From Cupriavidus neocaledonicus (GTDB taxonomy: Bacteria; Pseudomonadota; Gammaproteobacteria; Burkholderiales; Burkholderiaceae), in NCBI RefSeq assembly GCF_000372525.1, contig NZ_AQUR01000079.1:1-64000 (forward strand): a DNA stretch of 64,000 bases, written 5' to 3'. Of the stretch, positions 51,429 to 60,719 are shown one piece after another (the first letter of the stretch is position 1; the number at the start of each line of letters is the position of its first letter). The notes beneath the pieces are model-generated. The model searched no databases, was not told where the DNA came from, and saw only the letters and a program-made list of their open reading frames with translations. The position numbers and the translations under genes are program-made.

Positions 51429-54053
51429 TCATGCGGCGCGCGGGCGCAGCGGCACCACGTTGGCGGCGCGCCGTACCAGCATGCGCGTATCCTTCCAGCC
51501 GGCGTCGGCCAGCGGCGAGCCCCACACCAGTTCATGCAGGCGCGCCAGCGCGAACGGATTGCCCAGCAACACATGCTTCTGCGCCGGCGTGAGCGCGCGC
51601 GGCCCGTGCGTCAGGGCATGCTCGACCAGGCTCTCGTGGCGCTGGCGCGCCGATTCCGGCTGCACCACGCGCGGTGTCGCGGTGGCGCACATCAGCGCGT
51701 TGGTGACCGGGTCTACCACCGCGTCGACGAAGTTCGGCGTTTCGGCGGCGTTTTCGACATGCTGCTGCGTTTCGACGATCTCGCGCGGCACCAGCGTTTC
51801 TTCCGGGATCATGAACAGCCCCGCGTTGCGCGAAGCGCGGCCCAGCGACACCCGCGACAGCATCACTGACAGCGGGACCGACAGCGCCAGCGAGCCGACG
51901 ATCGGCAGCAGCCACAGCACGTAGGACGGGTTCAGCCAGTACACCAGGCCGCCCCACGCCAGCCCCAGCGCGGTATGCCAGCCGTGGCGGCGGAAGGCTT
52001 CGCCCCAGGTGGTCTCGGCGTCTTCACGCGGCGGCGATTTCCACGAGATGCCCCAGCCGCTGTACGCCGCGAGCACGAACTTGGTATGGAACAGCATGCG
52101 CGTGGGCGCCAGCAGCGCCGACAGCAGCACCTCGATCAGCATGCTGGCAAAGAGCTGCACCGCGCCGCCGTAGCGGCGCGCCTGCTTCATCAGCAGCGCC
52201 ACGCTGGCGAGCTTGGGCAGGAACAGCAGCGTGGCCGTGGCGGAGAACAGCGCCAGCGCCTTTTCCGGATGCCATTCGGGCCAGGTCGGGAACAGCTGGT
52301 ATTGCTGCGTGAAGTACTCCGGCGGCACCAGCGCGTGCTTGGCCAGCATCGCCGTCGACAGTAACAGGAACAGCAGCCACAGCGGCGCCGACAGGTACGC
52401 CATGATCCCGGTCAGGAACACCGCGCGGTGCACCACGTGGAAGCCCTGCTTGAGCCACAGCCGGAAGTTCATCAGGTTGCCCTGGCACCAGCGGCGGTCG
52501 CGCTTGACCTCGTCCAGCAGGTTGGGCGGCAGTTCTTCGTACGAGCCTTCGAGGTCGTAGGCGATCCACACGCCCCAGCCGGCACGGCGCATCAGCGCGG
52601 CCTCGACAAAGTCGTGCGACAGGATCTCGCCCGACAGCGGGCCGCGGCCCGGCAGCGGCGCCAGCGCGCAGTGTTCGATGAACGGCTTGACGCGGATGAT
52701 GGCGTTGTGGCCCCAGTAGTGCGATTCGCCCAGCTGCCAGTAGTGCAGCCCGGCGGTGAACAGCGGCCCGTACACGCGCGTGGCGAACTGCTGCACGCGC
52801 GCATACAGCGTTTCGCGGCCCACCGCCAGCGGCGCGGTCTGGATGATGCCGGCACCCGGGTTGGCTTCCATCAGCCGCACCAGCGTGGCCAGGCAATCGC
52901 CGCTCATCACGCTGTCGGCGTCGAGCACCACCATGTAGCGGTACTTGCTGCCCCAGCGGCGGCAGAAATCGGCCACGTTGCCGGTCTTGCGCTTCACGCG
53001 ATGGCGGCGCCAGCGATAGAAGATGCGGCCGAAGCCGCCGACGGCGCGGCACAGTTCCATCCACGCGTCATGCTCGGCCGTGCGCAGGTCCGGATTGCCG
53101 CTGTCCGACAGCACGATGAAATCGAAGTTGGACAGGTGGGGCGTGCGCGACAGCGATTCATAGATGGCGCGCAAGCCCGCGAACACGCGCGTCACGTCTT
53201 CATTGCAGATCGGCATGATGATCGCGGTGCGGGCCTCGGCCGCGATCGGCGCGTCGGGCCGGTCCGGCACCGCCGAGCGCGAGATCAGATGCTTGTCGCC
53301 GCCCTTGGCCAGCACCAGGAAGCCCATCATCGCGGTCCAGAAGCCGGCCGACACCCACGAGAACAGGATGGCGAACAGCACCAGGATGGCAATCTCGAGC
53401 GGATCGGTGCCGTGGTACGGCAACACGTTGGTCATGAAGTACGTGGCCAGCACGGTCTGCATGGCAACCAGGCCCAGCAGCACCCAGCGCCGGTGCGAGC
53501 CGGCGGGATGCCATTTGCCTTCGGCGTCGGGGCCATCGTGCAGGGTGTCCCAGGTCTCGGGCACCGGCGGGCGCCCGAGCATGCGGCGCCACGTGTTGCG
53601 CAGCCAGCCGGTCACGATATGCGGGGGCCACTGGCGCGGCACCATCGAGCTGCGCTCGGGCGCGGGGCCGGTGTCCACCTTCACGGTGCCGTCTTCGCGC
53701 CGCCGCAGCAGCGGCGCGCCCCCGACCTGCGGATTGCCGTAGGCCATGGCAAAACGCCGCTGCACCGAGGCGTAGGCGCTGCTGCCGTGCGCCGGCGGTG
53801 CTTCCTTGCCGGCCAGGCGCGATTGCAGGCGCGTGATCGCCTCCTGCGCATCGCGGCCATCGGGCGTGACCGGGATCACGGGCGCCACCGAAGCCAGCGG
53901 CGTGGCGGGCGCCGCCGCGGCGGCCATGCCGGCGCTGTCGGCCAGCAGTTCGCTGCGCACTTCAGGCGATACGGGCAGGCGATCGAGATAGCGCTCGCAT
54001 GCCGCCGCCTGCGCCGGTCGCTGTTTTAGGCGGGGGGTAAGATGTAGCTCCAC
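51429..54053 (-). CDS. opgH: Glucans biosynthesis glucosyltransferase H
   Basis: 874 residues. Central GT2 glycosyltransferase (ICNEDVTRVFAGLRAIYESL, then VVLDADSVMSGD and the RRWCQGNLMNFRLW motif) between membrane helices (about 170 to 230 and 530 to 720). Polymerises the glucose backbone of osmoregulated periplasmic glucans from UDP-glucose across the inner membrane. Its first 28 bp overlap the end of opgG, showing coupled expression. Confidence 0.95.
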   Translation of the reverse strand: MELHLTPRLKQRPAQAAACERYLDRLPVSPEVRSELLADSAGMAAAAAPATPLASVAPVIPVTPDGRDAQEAITRLQSRLAGKEAPPAHGSSAYASVQRRFAMAYGNPQVGGAPLLRRREDGTVKVDTGPAPERSSMVPRQWPPHIVTGWLRNTWRRMLGRPPVPETWDTLHDGPDAEGKWHPAGSHRRWVLLGLVAMQTVLATYFMTNVLPYHGTDPLEIAILVLFAILFSWVSAGFWTAMMGFLVLAKGGDKHLISRSAVPDRPDAPIAAEARTAIIMPICNEDVTRVFAGLRAIYESLSRTPHLSNFDFIVLSDSGNPDLRTAEHDAWMELCRAVGGFGRIFYRWRRHRVKRKTGNVADFCRRWGSKYRYMVVLDADSVMSGDCLATLVRLMEANPGAGIIQTAPLAVGRETLYARVQQFATRVYGPLFTAGLHYWQLGESHYWGHNAIIRVKPFIEHCALAPLPGRGPLSGEILSHDFVEAALMRRAGWGVWIAYDLEGSYEELPPNLLDEVKRDRRWCQGNLMNFRLWLKQGFHVVHRAVFLTGIMAYLSAPLWLLFLLLSTAMLAKHALVPPEYFTQQYQLFPTWPEWHPEKALALFSATATLLFLPKLASVALLMKQARRYGGAVQLFASMLIEVLLSALLAPTRMLFHTKFVLAAYSGWGISWKSPPREDAETTWGEAFRRHGWHTALGLAWGGLVYWLNPSYVLWLLPIVGSLALSVPLSVMLSRVSLGRASRNAGLFMIPEETLVPREIVETQQHVENAAETPNFVDAVVDPVTNALMCATATPRVVQPESARQRHESLVEHALTHGPRALTPAQKHVLLGNPFALARLHELVWGSPLADAGWKDTRMLVRRAANVVPLRPRAA

Positions 54054-55633
54054 GTCTCGGACAGGGTTGTATTGCCGTTGCGAAGATAGCCGCGCAACTC
54101 TACCGGCTTGGTTTCGTCCTTGCGGCGCATCAACATGGTCATGCGCCAGCCGCCGGTCGCGTCATTGCGCTGCACCGACGTCTTCAACAGCTCGCCGTTG
54201 GCATCGGCCGAAACCACCGGGTCGATGCGCACGTCCGCCGGCAGCCTGCGGAAGGCCGGGCCTTCGAAGTCCACCACCAGCGAAAAGCTCGTGTCCTCCT
54301 TGCTGCGGGTCTGGCCCTGGCCCAGGCGGGTCTGGGTCACCCATGACAGCGGCGGCTCTTGTTCGCCGTCCTTCTGCCACAGCAGGCGGTATTCGTAGTC
54401 GAAGGCCTGCTTCGGCCTGGGCGGGTTGTCGGGCACCCAGTACGCGACGATGTTGTCATTGGTCTCGTCCGGCGTCGGGATCTGCACCAGTTCGACGCGG
54501 CCCGAGCCCCAGTTGCCGCGCGGCTGCACCCAGCCGCTGGGCCGGCGCTCATACCAAGCGCCGATCTCCTGGTAGCTGTTGAAGCTGCGGTCGCGCTGCA
54601 TCAGCCCGAAGCCCTGCGGATTGGTCGCGGCAAACGACGTCACCAGCAGCCGCCTGGGATTGACCAGCGGACGCCAGACCCACTCGCCGGTGCCGAGGTG
54701 GATCGACAGGCCGTCCGAGTCATGCACCTCGGGCCGGAAATCCGGCGCCGGCGCCGGCTGGTTCTCGCCGAACAAATACATGCTGGTCAGCGGCGCCAGG
54801 CCAAGCTTGGTCACGTTCTCGCGCAGGTAGAGGCGCGACTTGACCTCCATCGCGGTCTCCGCGCCGGGCTTGATGGTGAAGCGGTACGCTCCGCTCATGC
54901 GGCGCGAATCCATCAGCGCATAGATGGTGATTTCCTTGGCATTGACGCCGGGGCGTTCGATCCAGTATTCGACGAAACGCGGGAATTCCTCGCCCGAGTT
55001 GAGCGCGGTATCCACCGCCAGGCCGCGCGCCGAGAGCCCGTACCACTGGTCCTTGCCGAGCGCGCGGAAGTAGCTGGCGCCGAGGAACGACGCCAGTTCG
55101 TCCTTGCGCTTGCCCTGGTTCAGCGGATACAGGATGCGGAAGCCGGCGTAGCCCAGCCCTTTCAGCTTGGCGGCATCGACCTTGTGCGGGCCGTAGTTGA
55201 ACGCCGAGGGGTCGAAGCGGAATTCCCGCACGCTGTTGCCCACCACTTCATGGATGCGCACGGGCTGGTCGAACACCATGCCCTCATGGAAGAACGAGAG
55301 CTCGAACGGCGAACGCGTGCCACGCCAGGCGAAGCGCTCGGGCTTGTACTCGATCTCGCGGTAGCGCTCGTAGGTCAGCTCGCGCAATTCGCGCGGCAGG
55401 TTCTGTGGCGGCGCCTTGTAAGGCGACGCCGCCAGCTGACGCGCGCGCGACGCGACGGTCTCGAAGTCGAACGCATGGGCCGCCATCGCACACAGCGCCA
55501 GCGCGCCGCCGCCGAGCCAGGCCGCGATCCGTGCCCCGGCACGCGCCGCGCGCACGGCACGGCGGCGGGCCCCAGGCCCGGCAGCGGGCAAGGAAAACGG
55601 TACGGCTATTCGTGGCGTGGCGATCTGTGACAT
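54026..55633 (-). CDS. opgG: Glucans biosynthesis protein G
   Basis: About 535 residues from the ATG at 55633 (55669 also possible). Long basic N-terminus, then a membrane/signal segment (AAWLGGGALALCAMAAHAFDFE). The body FETVASRARQLAASPYKAPPQNLPRELRELTYERYREIEYKPERFAWRG is typical of MdoG, the periplasmic branching-related protein. Upstream of opgH on the same strand with overlap. Confidence 0.93.
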   Translation of the reverse strand: MSQIATPRIAVPFSLPAAGPGARRRAVRAARAGARIAAWLGGGALALCAMAAHAFDFETVASRARQLAASPYKAPPQNLPRELRELTYERYREIEYKPERFAWRGTRSPFELSFFHEGMVFDQPVRIHEVVGNSVREFRFDPSAFNYGPHKVDAAKLKGLGYAGFRILYPLNQGKRKDELASFLGASYFRALGKDQWYGLSARGLAVDTALNSGEEFPRFVEYWIERPGVNAKEITIYALMDSRRMSGAYRFTIKPGAETAMEVKSRLYLRENVTKLGLAPLTSMYLFGENQPAPAPDFRPEVHDSDGLSIHLGTGEWVWRPLVNPRRLLVTSFAATNPQGFGLMQRDRSFNSYQEIGAWYERRPSGWVQPRGNWGSGRVELVQIPTPDETNDNIVAYWVPDNPPRPKQAFDYEYRLLWQKDGEQEPPLSWVTQTRLGQGQTRSKEDTSFSLVVDFEGPAFRRLPADVRIDPVVSADANGELLKTSVQRNDATGGWRMTMLMRRKDETKPVELRGYLRNGNTTLSETWSYILPPA

Positions 55634-55999
55634 GTATGCCAGGGTGAACGGTTGAATCGGAGCGGCCGGCATCGGCGGCCTGAACGATGAAGGACACGGC
55701 AAGAGATGAGCCCGGCGCCGAGTGGCGCGGCCCTGACGCGGGGCAGATTGCCCGCGGGGCACCGTGTCCGGGTTGTTGCGATGCGCAATAAACCATAGCA
55801 ACTCGAGACGCAAAAGTCACGTTTCGATCACGCAAGGTTTGCAACAAAATGTTGGCCAGGTAGCCCGAAAGCCGCTCCACGCGTGGCTTTGCGGGCGATG
55901 AGGTCACATCGCCGCGAGCCTCGGCGCGGTCAGTTCGATCGGCAGCCCCGGTCGCGCACCGAAAACGGGCCGGAAGCGCCCGGCCCGTTTAATACGCTG
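55634..55999. other. Leader of opgG and terminator of the repeat protein
   Basis: No gene. AAACGGGCCG (55963 to 55972) and CGGCCCGTTT (55981 to 55990) form a hairpin with T-rich ends on the minus strand, terminating the gene at 56000 to 56371. Confidence 0.6.
55963..55990 (-). terminator. Intrinsic terminator of the YTDGAK repeat gene
   Basis: 10-bp perfect stem with 8-nt loop, followed by TTTT on the minus strand; 10 bp after the stop at 56000. Confidence 0.75.
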
Positions 56000-56371
56000 T
56001 TACTGTTTGGCGCCTTCGCTGTATGGATCGAACTTGCCGCTCTTTGCGCCTTCGGAATAGGGATCGAACTTGCCAGTGTTCATCCCCCCCTGGCTGAACG
56101 AGTCGAACGACTTCTGCGCGCCGCCCTGGATCGGCTCCATCTGGTCGGGCCTGGCGCCCGGGTTCAGCGCGGTCACGTTGTCGCTTTTTGCGCCGTCGGT
56201 GTACGGGCTGAACTTGTCCTGCTTCGCCCCGTCGGTGTAGGTACTGAACTTGTCCTGCTTGGCACCGTCGGTGTACGGACTGAACTGGTCGGCCTTGCCC
56301 GCGGTCTGGGCGTGCACCGTGCCGAAGGCGCAGGCGACGGCCAGGCCGATTGTGAGATAGCGCAGCGTCAT
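56000..56371 (-). CDS. Small secreted protein with PYTDGAK/PYSEGAK repeats
   Basis: 123 residues. Signal peptide ending VHAQ. Mature part is tandem 10- to 11-residue units: FSPYTDGAKQDK, FSTYTDGAKQDK, FSPYTDGAKSDN, then degenerate LNPGARPDQ and MEPIQGGAQ, and FDPYSEGAKSGK, FDPYSEGAKQ at the end. The unit F-x-P-[YF]-[TS]-[DE]-G-A-[KR] is shared with the protein at 18487. Function unknown. Confidence 0.8.
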   Translation of the reverse strand: MTLRYLTIGLAVACAFGTVHAQTAGKADQFSPYTDGAKQDKFSTYTDGAKQDKFSPYTDGAKSDNVTALNPGARPDQMEPIQGGAQKSFDSFSQGGMNTGKFDPYSEGAKSGKFDPYSEGAKQ

Positions 56372-56570
56372 GGGATCTCCTCTCGCAGGAATGGGCGCCC
56401 ACCACGCAGCGGCACGATGGGACAGAAATCAACGCTAGGTCAGAGGCAGGCAGGTGTCAACCGCAGCCCAGTGGCCGCGATTGGCAAGGCGCTTCGGCAA
56501 TCGCGGCCACCGCCGCGCATTGCGCTTACAATGCCACTCGAACGCCACCATGTAGCTACAAGGAACCGTC

Positions 56571-56993
56571 ATGCTGACTCGGCAACCCTCTACCTCCAGC
56601 CTCGCCCGCCCCGCACTGCGCGCCGCGCTCGCAGGCGCGCTGGGCGCCGTGCTGCTTTGCGCCGCGCCGGCGCATGCGTACTTCGACAACTACCTGAGCG
56701 GCACCATCATCGGCACGCTCAACGACAAGGAAGGCGCGTCGCTCGCCAAGTCGGTGCGTACCGCGCTGAACGATACGGCCGATGGCCAGTCGGTGGCATG
56801 GACCTATCCGGCCGCGGGACGGCGCCAGCAGATCGAAGGCAGCATCACCCCGGTCGAGAGCAAGACCGACAAGGGCCAGCCGTGCCGGCGCCTGAAGTCA
56901 GACCTCAAGCGCGGCAGTGCCGAAGAGCACTGGAGCGGCTGGTTCTGCAAGCAGTCCAACGGTCAATGGAAGTCGCGCCACGTGGGCGAATAA
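56571..56993 (+). CDS. Secreted 17-kDa-antigen-like protein
   Basis: 140 residues with signal peptide ending APAHAY and an AAGGAA site. LNDTADGQSVAWTYPAAGRRQQIEGSITPVES, GQPCRRLKSDL and SGWFCKQSNGQWK fit the RT0821/17kDa_Anti_2 surface-antigen fold, usually outer-membrane associated. Two cysteines may pair. No lipobox is seen. Confidence 0.65.
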   Translation: MLTRQPSTSSLARPALRAALAGALGAVLLCAAPAHAYFDNYLSGTIIGTLNDKEGASLAKSVRTALNDTADGQSVAWTYPAAGRRQQIEGSITPVESKTDKGQPCRRLKSDLKRGSAEEHWSGWFCKQSNGQWKSRHVGE

Positions 56994-57025
56994 GCCGGCA
57001 GCAGGCTGTGCCGCGCGGCCCCGGC

Positions 57026-57631
57026 TTAGCGGCATAGCTTGCGCAGCAGTTCCCCGGCGATGGTGCCGGGGCCGGCCACCTGGAAGGTGCCGGATTGCGG
57101 CGCGCGAATGGTGTAGAGCGATTCGCCGCGCGCAAAGCGCTTGCTGTAGAGCGTCTGCTCGACCACGGCGAACATCGACGTGGCGCAATTCAGCACCATG
57201 CGCTTGAGCGAGGAACGGATCGGTTCGCCGCTGGCGGTGCGGATCACGCCCGACGGCGAGTTGCGCATCACCACCACGCCAACCTGCGTGCCCTGGCGGC
57301 GCACCGCTGACTGATCGAAATACGAGATCACGCCATTGGCGCCCATCAGCGGCAGCCAGCGCTGCGGGTCGGGCGCGCCGGAATCGGGCGCGGCCACCAG
57401 GCGGCAACCTTCCTTGGGCGTTGAGCGGAACACGGTGCCGGAGCCAGGTACCTGGCACTCGTAGAGGCCGGCGGCAGCGGCAGGCCGGGATGCAGAGGCC
57501 GGCGCCACATCGATGGCCGGCGCCACGCCGATGGCCGCCACCGCGCCGTCATCAGCGTGCGCCGGCGGCAGGGCCAGGCCGAACACGCAGCCGGCCAGCG
57601 CGGCTGCGTGTCGAAACGTGCGGAACATCAT
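57026..57631 (-). CDS. Secreted protein with adhesin-E-like domain
   Basis: 201 residues from the ATG at 57631. Signal peptide with ALPPAHA. The C-terminal 110 residues (WLPLMGANGVISYFDQSAVRRQGTQVGVVVM, then VLNCATSMFAVVEQTLYSK and LLRKLC) resemble the surface-adhesin-E/YfeK-type domain with paired cysteines. N-terminal part carries an Ala-rich linker and a CQVPGSGTVF motif. Role unknown. Confidence 0.6.
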   Translation of the reverse strand: MMFRTFRHAAALAGCVFGLALPPAHADDGAVAAIGVAPAIDVAPASASRPAAAAGLYECQVPGSGTVFRSTPKEGCRLVAAPDSGAPDPQRWLPLMGANGVISYFDQSAVRRQGTQVGVVVMRNSPSGVIRTASGEPIRSSLKRMVLNCATSMFAVVEQTLYSKRFARGESLYTIRAPQSGTFQVAGPGTIAGELLRKLCR

Positions 57632-57732
57632 GGAATTACCCTCATGTAGACGGGAAAAAGCGATCCGCATTGTCGCACAGGATGCATGCATTGCGGCGCG
57701 GGCACGCCCCTATCCATGCATCGCGGCGGCCG

Positions 57733-58440
57733 TCAGCCGTGCAGGCGTCGCCAGGCGACCAGGTCCTCGATGGTCAGCACCGGCAGGCGGTACATCCCGG
57801 CAAAGGCCAGCGCTTGCGCGCGCCGCGCCATGGTGCCATCCGGATTCATCAGCTCGCACAGCACCGCGGCCGGCGACAGCCCCGCCATGCGCGCCAGGTC
57901 GACTGAACCTTCGGTATGGCCGCGGCGCTCGAGCACGCCGCCGTCGCGCGCCACCAGCGGGAACACATGGCCGGGGCTGACCACGGCATCGGCGCCGGCG
58001 TCCGCGGCAATCGCCGCGCGGATGGTAGTGATCCGGTCGGCCGCGCTGACCCCCGTGCTGACGCCCTCGCGGGCCTCGATCGACACGGTGAACGCGGTGC
58101 CGTACTGGCTGCGGTTGTGCTCGACCATCGGCCGCAGCCCCAGGCTGCGCACCTTGTCCGCCGGCAGGCACAGGCACACGATGCCGCTGCATTCGCGGAT
58201 CATCATGGCCATGTTGGCCTGGGTCAGGCGCTCGGCGGCAAGGATCAGGTCGGCTTCGTTCTCGCGGTCGTCGTCATCGAGCAGCACTACGGGCCGGCCT
58301 TCGCGCATGGCCTCGAGGGCCTGTTCGATGCGCAACGCCAGCGCACGCGGGTCGGCGCCGGCCATCATATCGACAGCGCCACTGGGGTTGGCATCCGCGG
58401 ACACCGCGGGGGCAATGGCTTCGGTGGAAAAGCTAGACAT
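57733..58440 (-). CDS. ribB: 3,4-dihydroxy-2-butanone 4-phosphate synthase
   Basis: 235 residues from the ATG at 58440 with an AGGAG site. [13 protein letters not shown] (acidic metal site), [23 protein letters not shown] and [11 protein letters not shown] are the RibB signatures. Makes the four-carbon precursor of riboflavin from ribulose 5-phosphate. Stands alone without RibA fusion, behind an FMN riboswitch. Confidence 0.95.
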   Translation of the reverse strand: MSSFSTEAIAPAVSADANPSGAVDMMAGADPRALALRIEQALEAMREGRPVVLLDDDDRENEADLILAAERLTQANMAMMIRECSGIVCLCLPADKVRSLGLRPMVEHNRSQYGTAFTVSIEAREGVSTGVSAADRITTIRAAIAADAGADAVVSPGHVFPLVARDGGVLERRGHTEGSVDLARMAGLSPAAVLCELMNPDGTMARRAQALAFAGMYRLPVLTIEDLVAWRRLHG

Positions 58441-59005
58441 GAAACGCTCCTGGTTCAGCATCGATGGGCGTTCCAGGGGAAGGGTCAACGGAACCGCAAG
58501 GCCCGCACGCCTGCTGAGCGCACGCGCACGAACCGCCGCGCCCTGCGCGCGCAAGGCTCGGCAAACCACGTGGCCAGGCAGGCGCCAGGCCACGCGGGCA
58601 AGCTCCGTCCATCTTCTTTCATCCGGACTATGACCGTCGGCCCTGGCCTCTCACCAGGTCTGCTGACCTCGCACGGGAATGCGAGCGCTCGCGGGCTCGC
58701 CGGACACGCGCTGCGCGTCGCGGCATACCGCCGGTGGGGACTTTCACCCCGCCCTGAAGACGTAACGTAACCGGGCCGGCCAGACGGCCGGCACCGGCCC
58801 GCGCATGTTAGCACGATTGTTCCTTGTCACTGCGCGCCGCGCGCCAAGGCCGCGGCCGCGTCGTGGTGCCAGCCACGTTAGGCCTCGGCAACGTGGCTTC
58901 CCGTGTACTACAAATAGGGTAAGGAGGCAGCGCGTGGGGGCTGCATGCGCCGGTTTTCCCATGGCTTGCCTGACAACAACGCAGCATCTTTTCAGCGTGC
59001 TTCCC
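58441..59005. other. Leader region between ribB and pagL
   Basis: Holds the FMN riboswitch (58613 to 58760, minus strand) and about 245 bp before pagL in which no gene is recognised. Confidence 0.6.
58613..58760 (-). promoter_or_regulatory. FMN riboswitch (RFN element)
   Basis: Minus strand begins with CTTCAGGGCGGGGTGAAAG, then CCCACCGGCGGT, a variable arm, GGTCAGCAGACCTGGTG, GCCAGGGCCGACGGTCATAG and TCCGGATGAAAGAAG. This is a complete RFN element. It controls ribB 173 bp downstream, likely shutting it off when FMN is plentiful. Confidence 0.95.
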
Positions 59006-59635
59006 ATGCGCCGACCCGACCAAGAAGCCAGACAAGACAGCCATGCGAGTTGCATTCCCCTCCTTCCAACCTTCTCCGCGCGGCGGTGGCAACGGCCGCG
59101 CCGCGCCGCCATGGCGGCGCTGCTTGCGCTGGCCGGGTGCCTGAGCACCGCCGCGCGCGCGGCGCCTGCGATCCAGCTGGGCTACGGCTTCGACGACAGC
59201 CATCACGTGCAAAAGGCGGAGATCGCCATGCTGTGGGATTCGGGCCTGGCGTGGGGCAACCCGCAGGGCTGGCAGGTTGACCTGCAATGGGAGGTCAATG
59301 TTGCGCGCTGGTTCAGCGACAGCAACAACAATCCGAACGATCTGTGGGAGTTCGGCGCATCGCCGGTGGTGCGGATCGCCTGGTGGCGCCACACCTGGGT
59401 GCCGTTCCTCGAGCTGTCCGTGGGCGCGCGGGTGCTGAGCGGCACGCGCACCTCCGACGATCATGTCATCTCCAGCGCGTTCCAGTTCTCGGAATACGCC
59501 GGCCTGGGCGTGATGCTGGGCAAGGACCGCAACTTTGCCGCGGGCTACCGCATCCAGCACCTGTCCAATGGCGGCATCAAGGAGCCCAACCCTGGCACCA
59601 CCTTCCACGTCATCTACCTGCGCTACCGCTTCTGA
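59006..59635 (+). CDS. pagL: Lipid A 3-O-deacylase, PagL type
   Basis: 209 residues from the ATG at 59006. Signal segment ending TAARAAP; beta-barrel with alternating hydrophobic strands; catalytic YRIQHLSNGGIKEPNPG has the His-Ser pair; C-terminal aromatic (YRYRF). Removes the 3-O acyl chain of lipid A in the outer membrane. Its 3' end overlaps the XRE gene by 26 bp, convergent. Confidence 0.9.
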   Translation: MRRPDQEARQDSHASCIPLLPTFSARRWQRPRRAAMAALLALAGCLSTAARAAPAIQLGYGFDDSHHVQKAEIAMLWDSGLAWGNPQGWQVDLQWEVNVARWFSDSNNNPNDLWEFGASPVVRIAWWRHTWVPFLELSVGARVLSGTRTSDDHVISSAFQFSEYAGLGVMLGKDRNFAAGYRIQHLSNGGIKEPNPGTTFHVIYLRYRF

Positions 59636-60527
59636 CGGGCCGGTCATGCGCCCCGCCCTGCGTTTCCGCCTGCGTTTCCCCCTGCGTTTCAAACAGGACG
59701 CGCGTGGCGTCGTCGGCCGGGAAGAAGCATTCGATGCGCAGTTCCTGCAGCGTGACGTCCTGCGGGATCCCGAGCGTGGTCAGGGTCGAGAACAACGACG
59801 CGCGGAACGCTCCCGCCTGCAGCACCACCGGCAACAACGGCGGCGGCGGACCGTCGCTGCCGTCGTCCTCGGGCAGCAGCACCCCGCCGGGGCCCACCAT
59901 GTCCGGATGCCAGTCGGCGATGCGCGCGAACAGCGCGCGCGCGGTCTGGTCGTGCGCCTGCACCTGCAGCTCCTGCCAGACGCGCCGCAACAGGTAGCGG
60001 CCGACCTGGCGCGCGTTGCCGATGACCGGCCACAGGCCATCGGGGTCGAACACCGTCAGCATCAGGTTGATCCGGTGCGGATCGTCGGCAAGCGATGCCG
60101 GCGGGCGGCCGCCCAGCAAGGTGTCGAACATGCGGCGGTAGGCGGCATTGGCGTCGACCAGGTTCCAGAAGCGGTCCAGCACCACGGCCGGGTACGGCTC
60201 CTGCTTGGCCAGGATCAGGGCGATCGCCTGCTGCACCATTTGCAACGGCGGCGCGGTCAGCGCGTGTTCGCTGTAGGCCGGGGCGAAACCGCTGGCGAGC
60301 AGCAGCCGGTTGCGCTGGCGCAGCGGCACCCCCAGGCGCTCGGCCAGCGCCAGCACCATCTCGCGGCTGGGGCGCGCACGCCCGGACTCGAGAAAGGAGA
60401 TGTGCCGCTGCGAGACCCCGGCGGCCAGCGACAGCGCCAGCTGGCTGTAGCCGCGCTTGCCGCGCCAGTAGCGCAACAGTCCGGGGAAGTCGAGAGTGGC
60501 ATCCGAGGCAGGGGTCAGCGTTTCCAT
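59610..60527 (-). CDS. XRE-family regulator with MmyB-like ligand-binding domain
   Basis: 305 residues. HTH at about 15 to 70 (LLRYWRGKRGYSQLALSLAAGVSQRHISFLESGRARPS) and a C-terminal MmyB-LBD-like domain (FWNLVDANAAYRRMF through FPADDATRVLF). The last 30 residues are a low-complexity ETQ tail from a 12-bp tandem DNA repeat. Target unknown. Confidence 0.9.
   Translation of the reverse strand: METLTPASDATLDFPGLLRYWRGKRGYSQLALSLAAGVSQRHISFLESGRARPSREMVLALAERLGVPLRQRNRLLLASGFAPAYSEHALTAPPLQMVQQAIALILAKQEPYPAVVLDRFWNLVDANAAYRRMFDTLLGGRPPASLADDPHRINLMLTVFDPDGLWPVIGNARQVGRYLLRRVWQELQVQAHDQTARALFARIADWHPDMVGPGGVLLPEDDGSDGPPPPLLPVVLQAGAFRASLFSTLTTLGIPQDVTLQELRIECFFPADDATRVLFETQGETQAETQGGAHDRPVRSGSAGR
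59657..59692. repeat. Three tandem 12-bp repeats
   Basis: CCTGCGTTTCCG-like units at 59657, 59669 and 59681 inside the 3' end of the XRE regulator gene, giving ETQ-type residues in the minus frame. Likely length-variable between strains. Confidence 0.55.
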
Positions 60528-60719
60528 GCCGGCTATTACAACATGGCGGCGGCCTCGCCGCGAATACCTGGCAGGTAATCGCCGCGATCCAGTGCGTCGC
60601 CGATGGCCGGAAAAGCGCCAGCAATTGCGGCGGGCGCATCACAGTGGCGATGTCGTGTAACAGGCGAATGGTATGCTTGATCTTTTCAGACACCCGGCGC
60701 GCAGAGGGCGCGCACCCTG

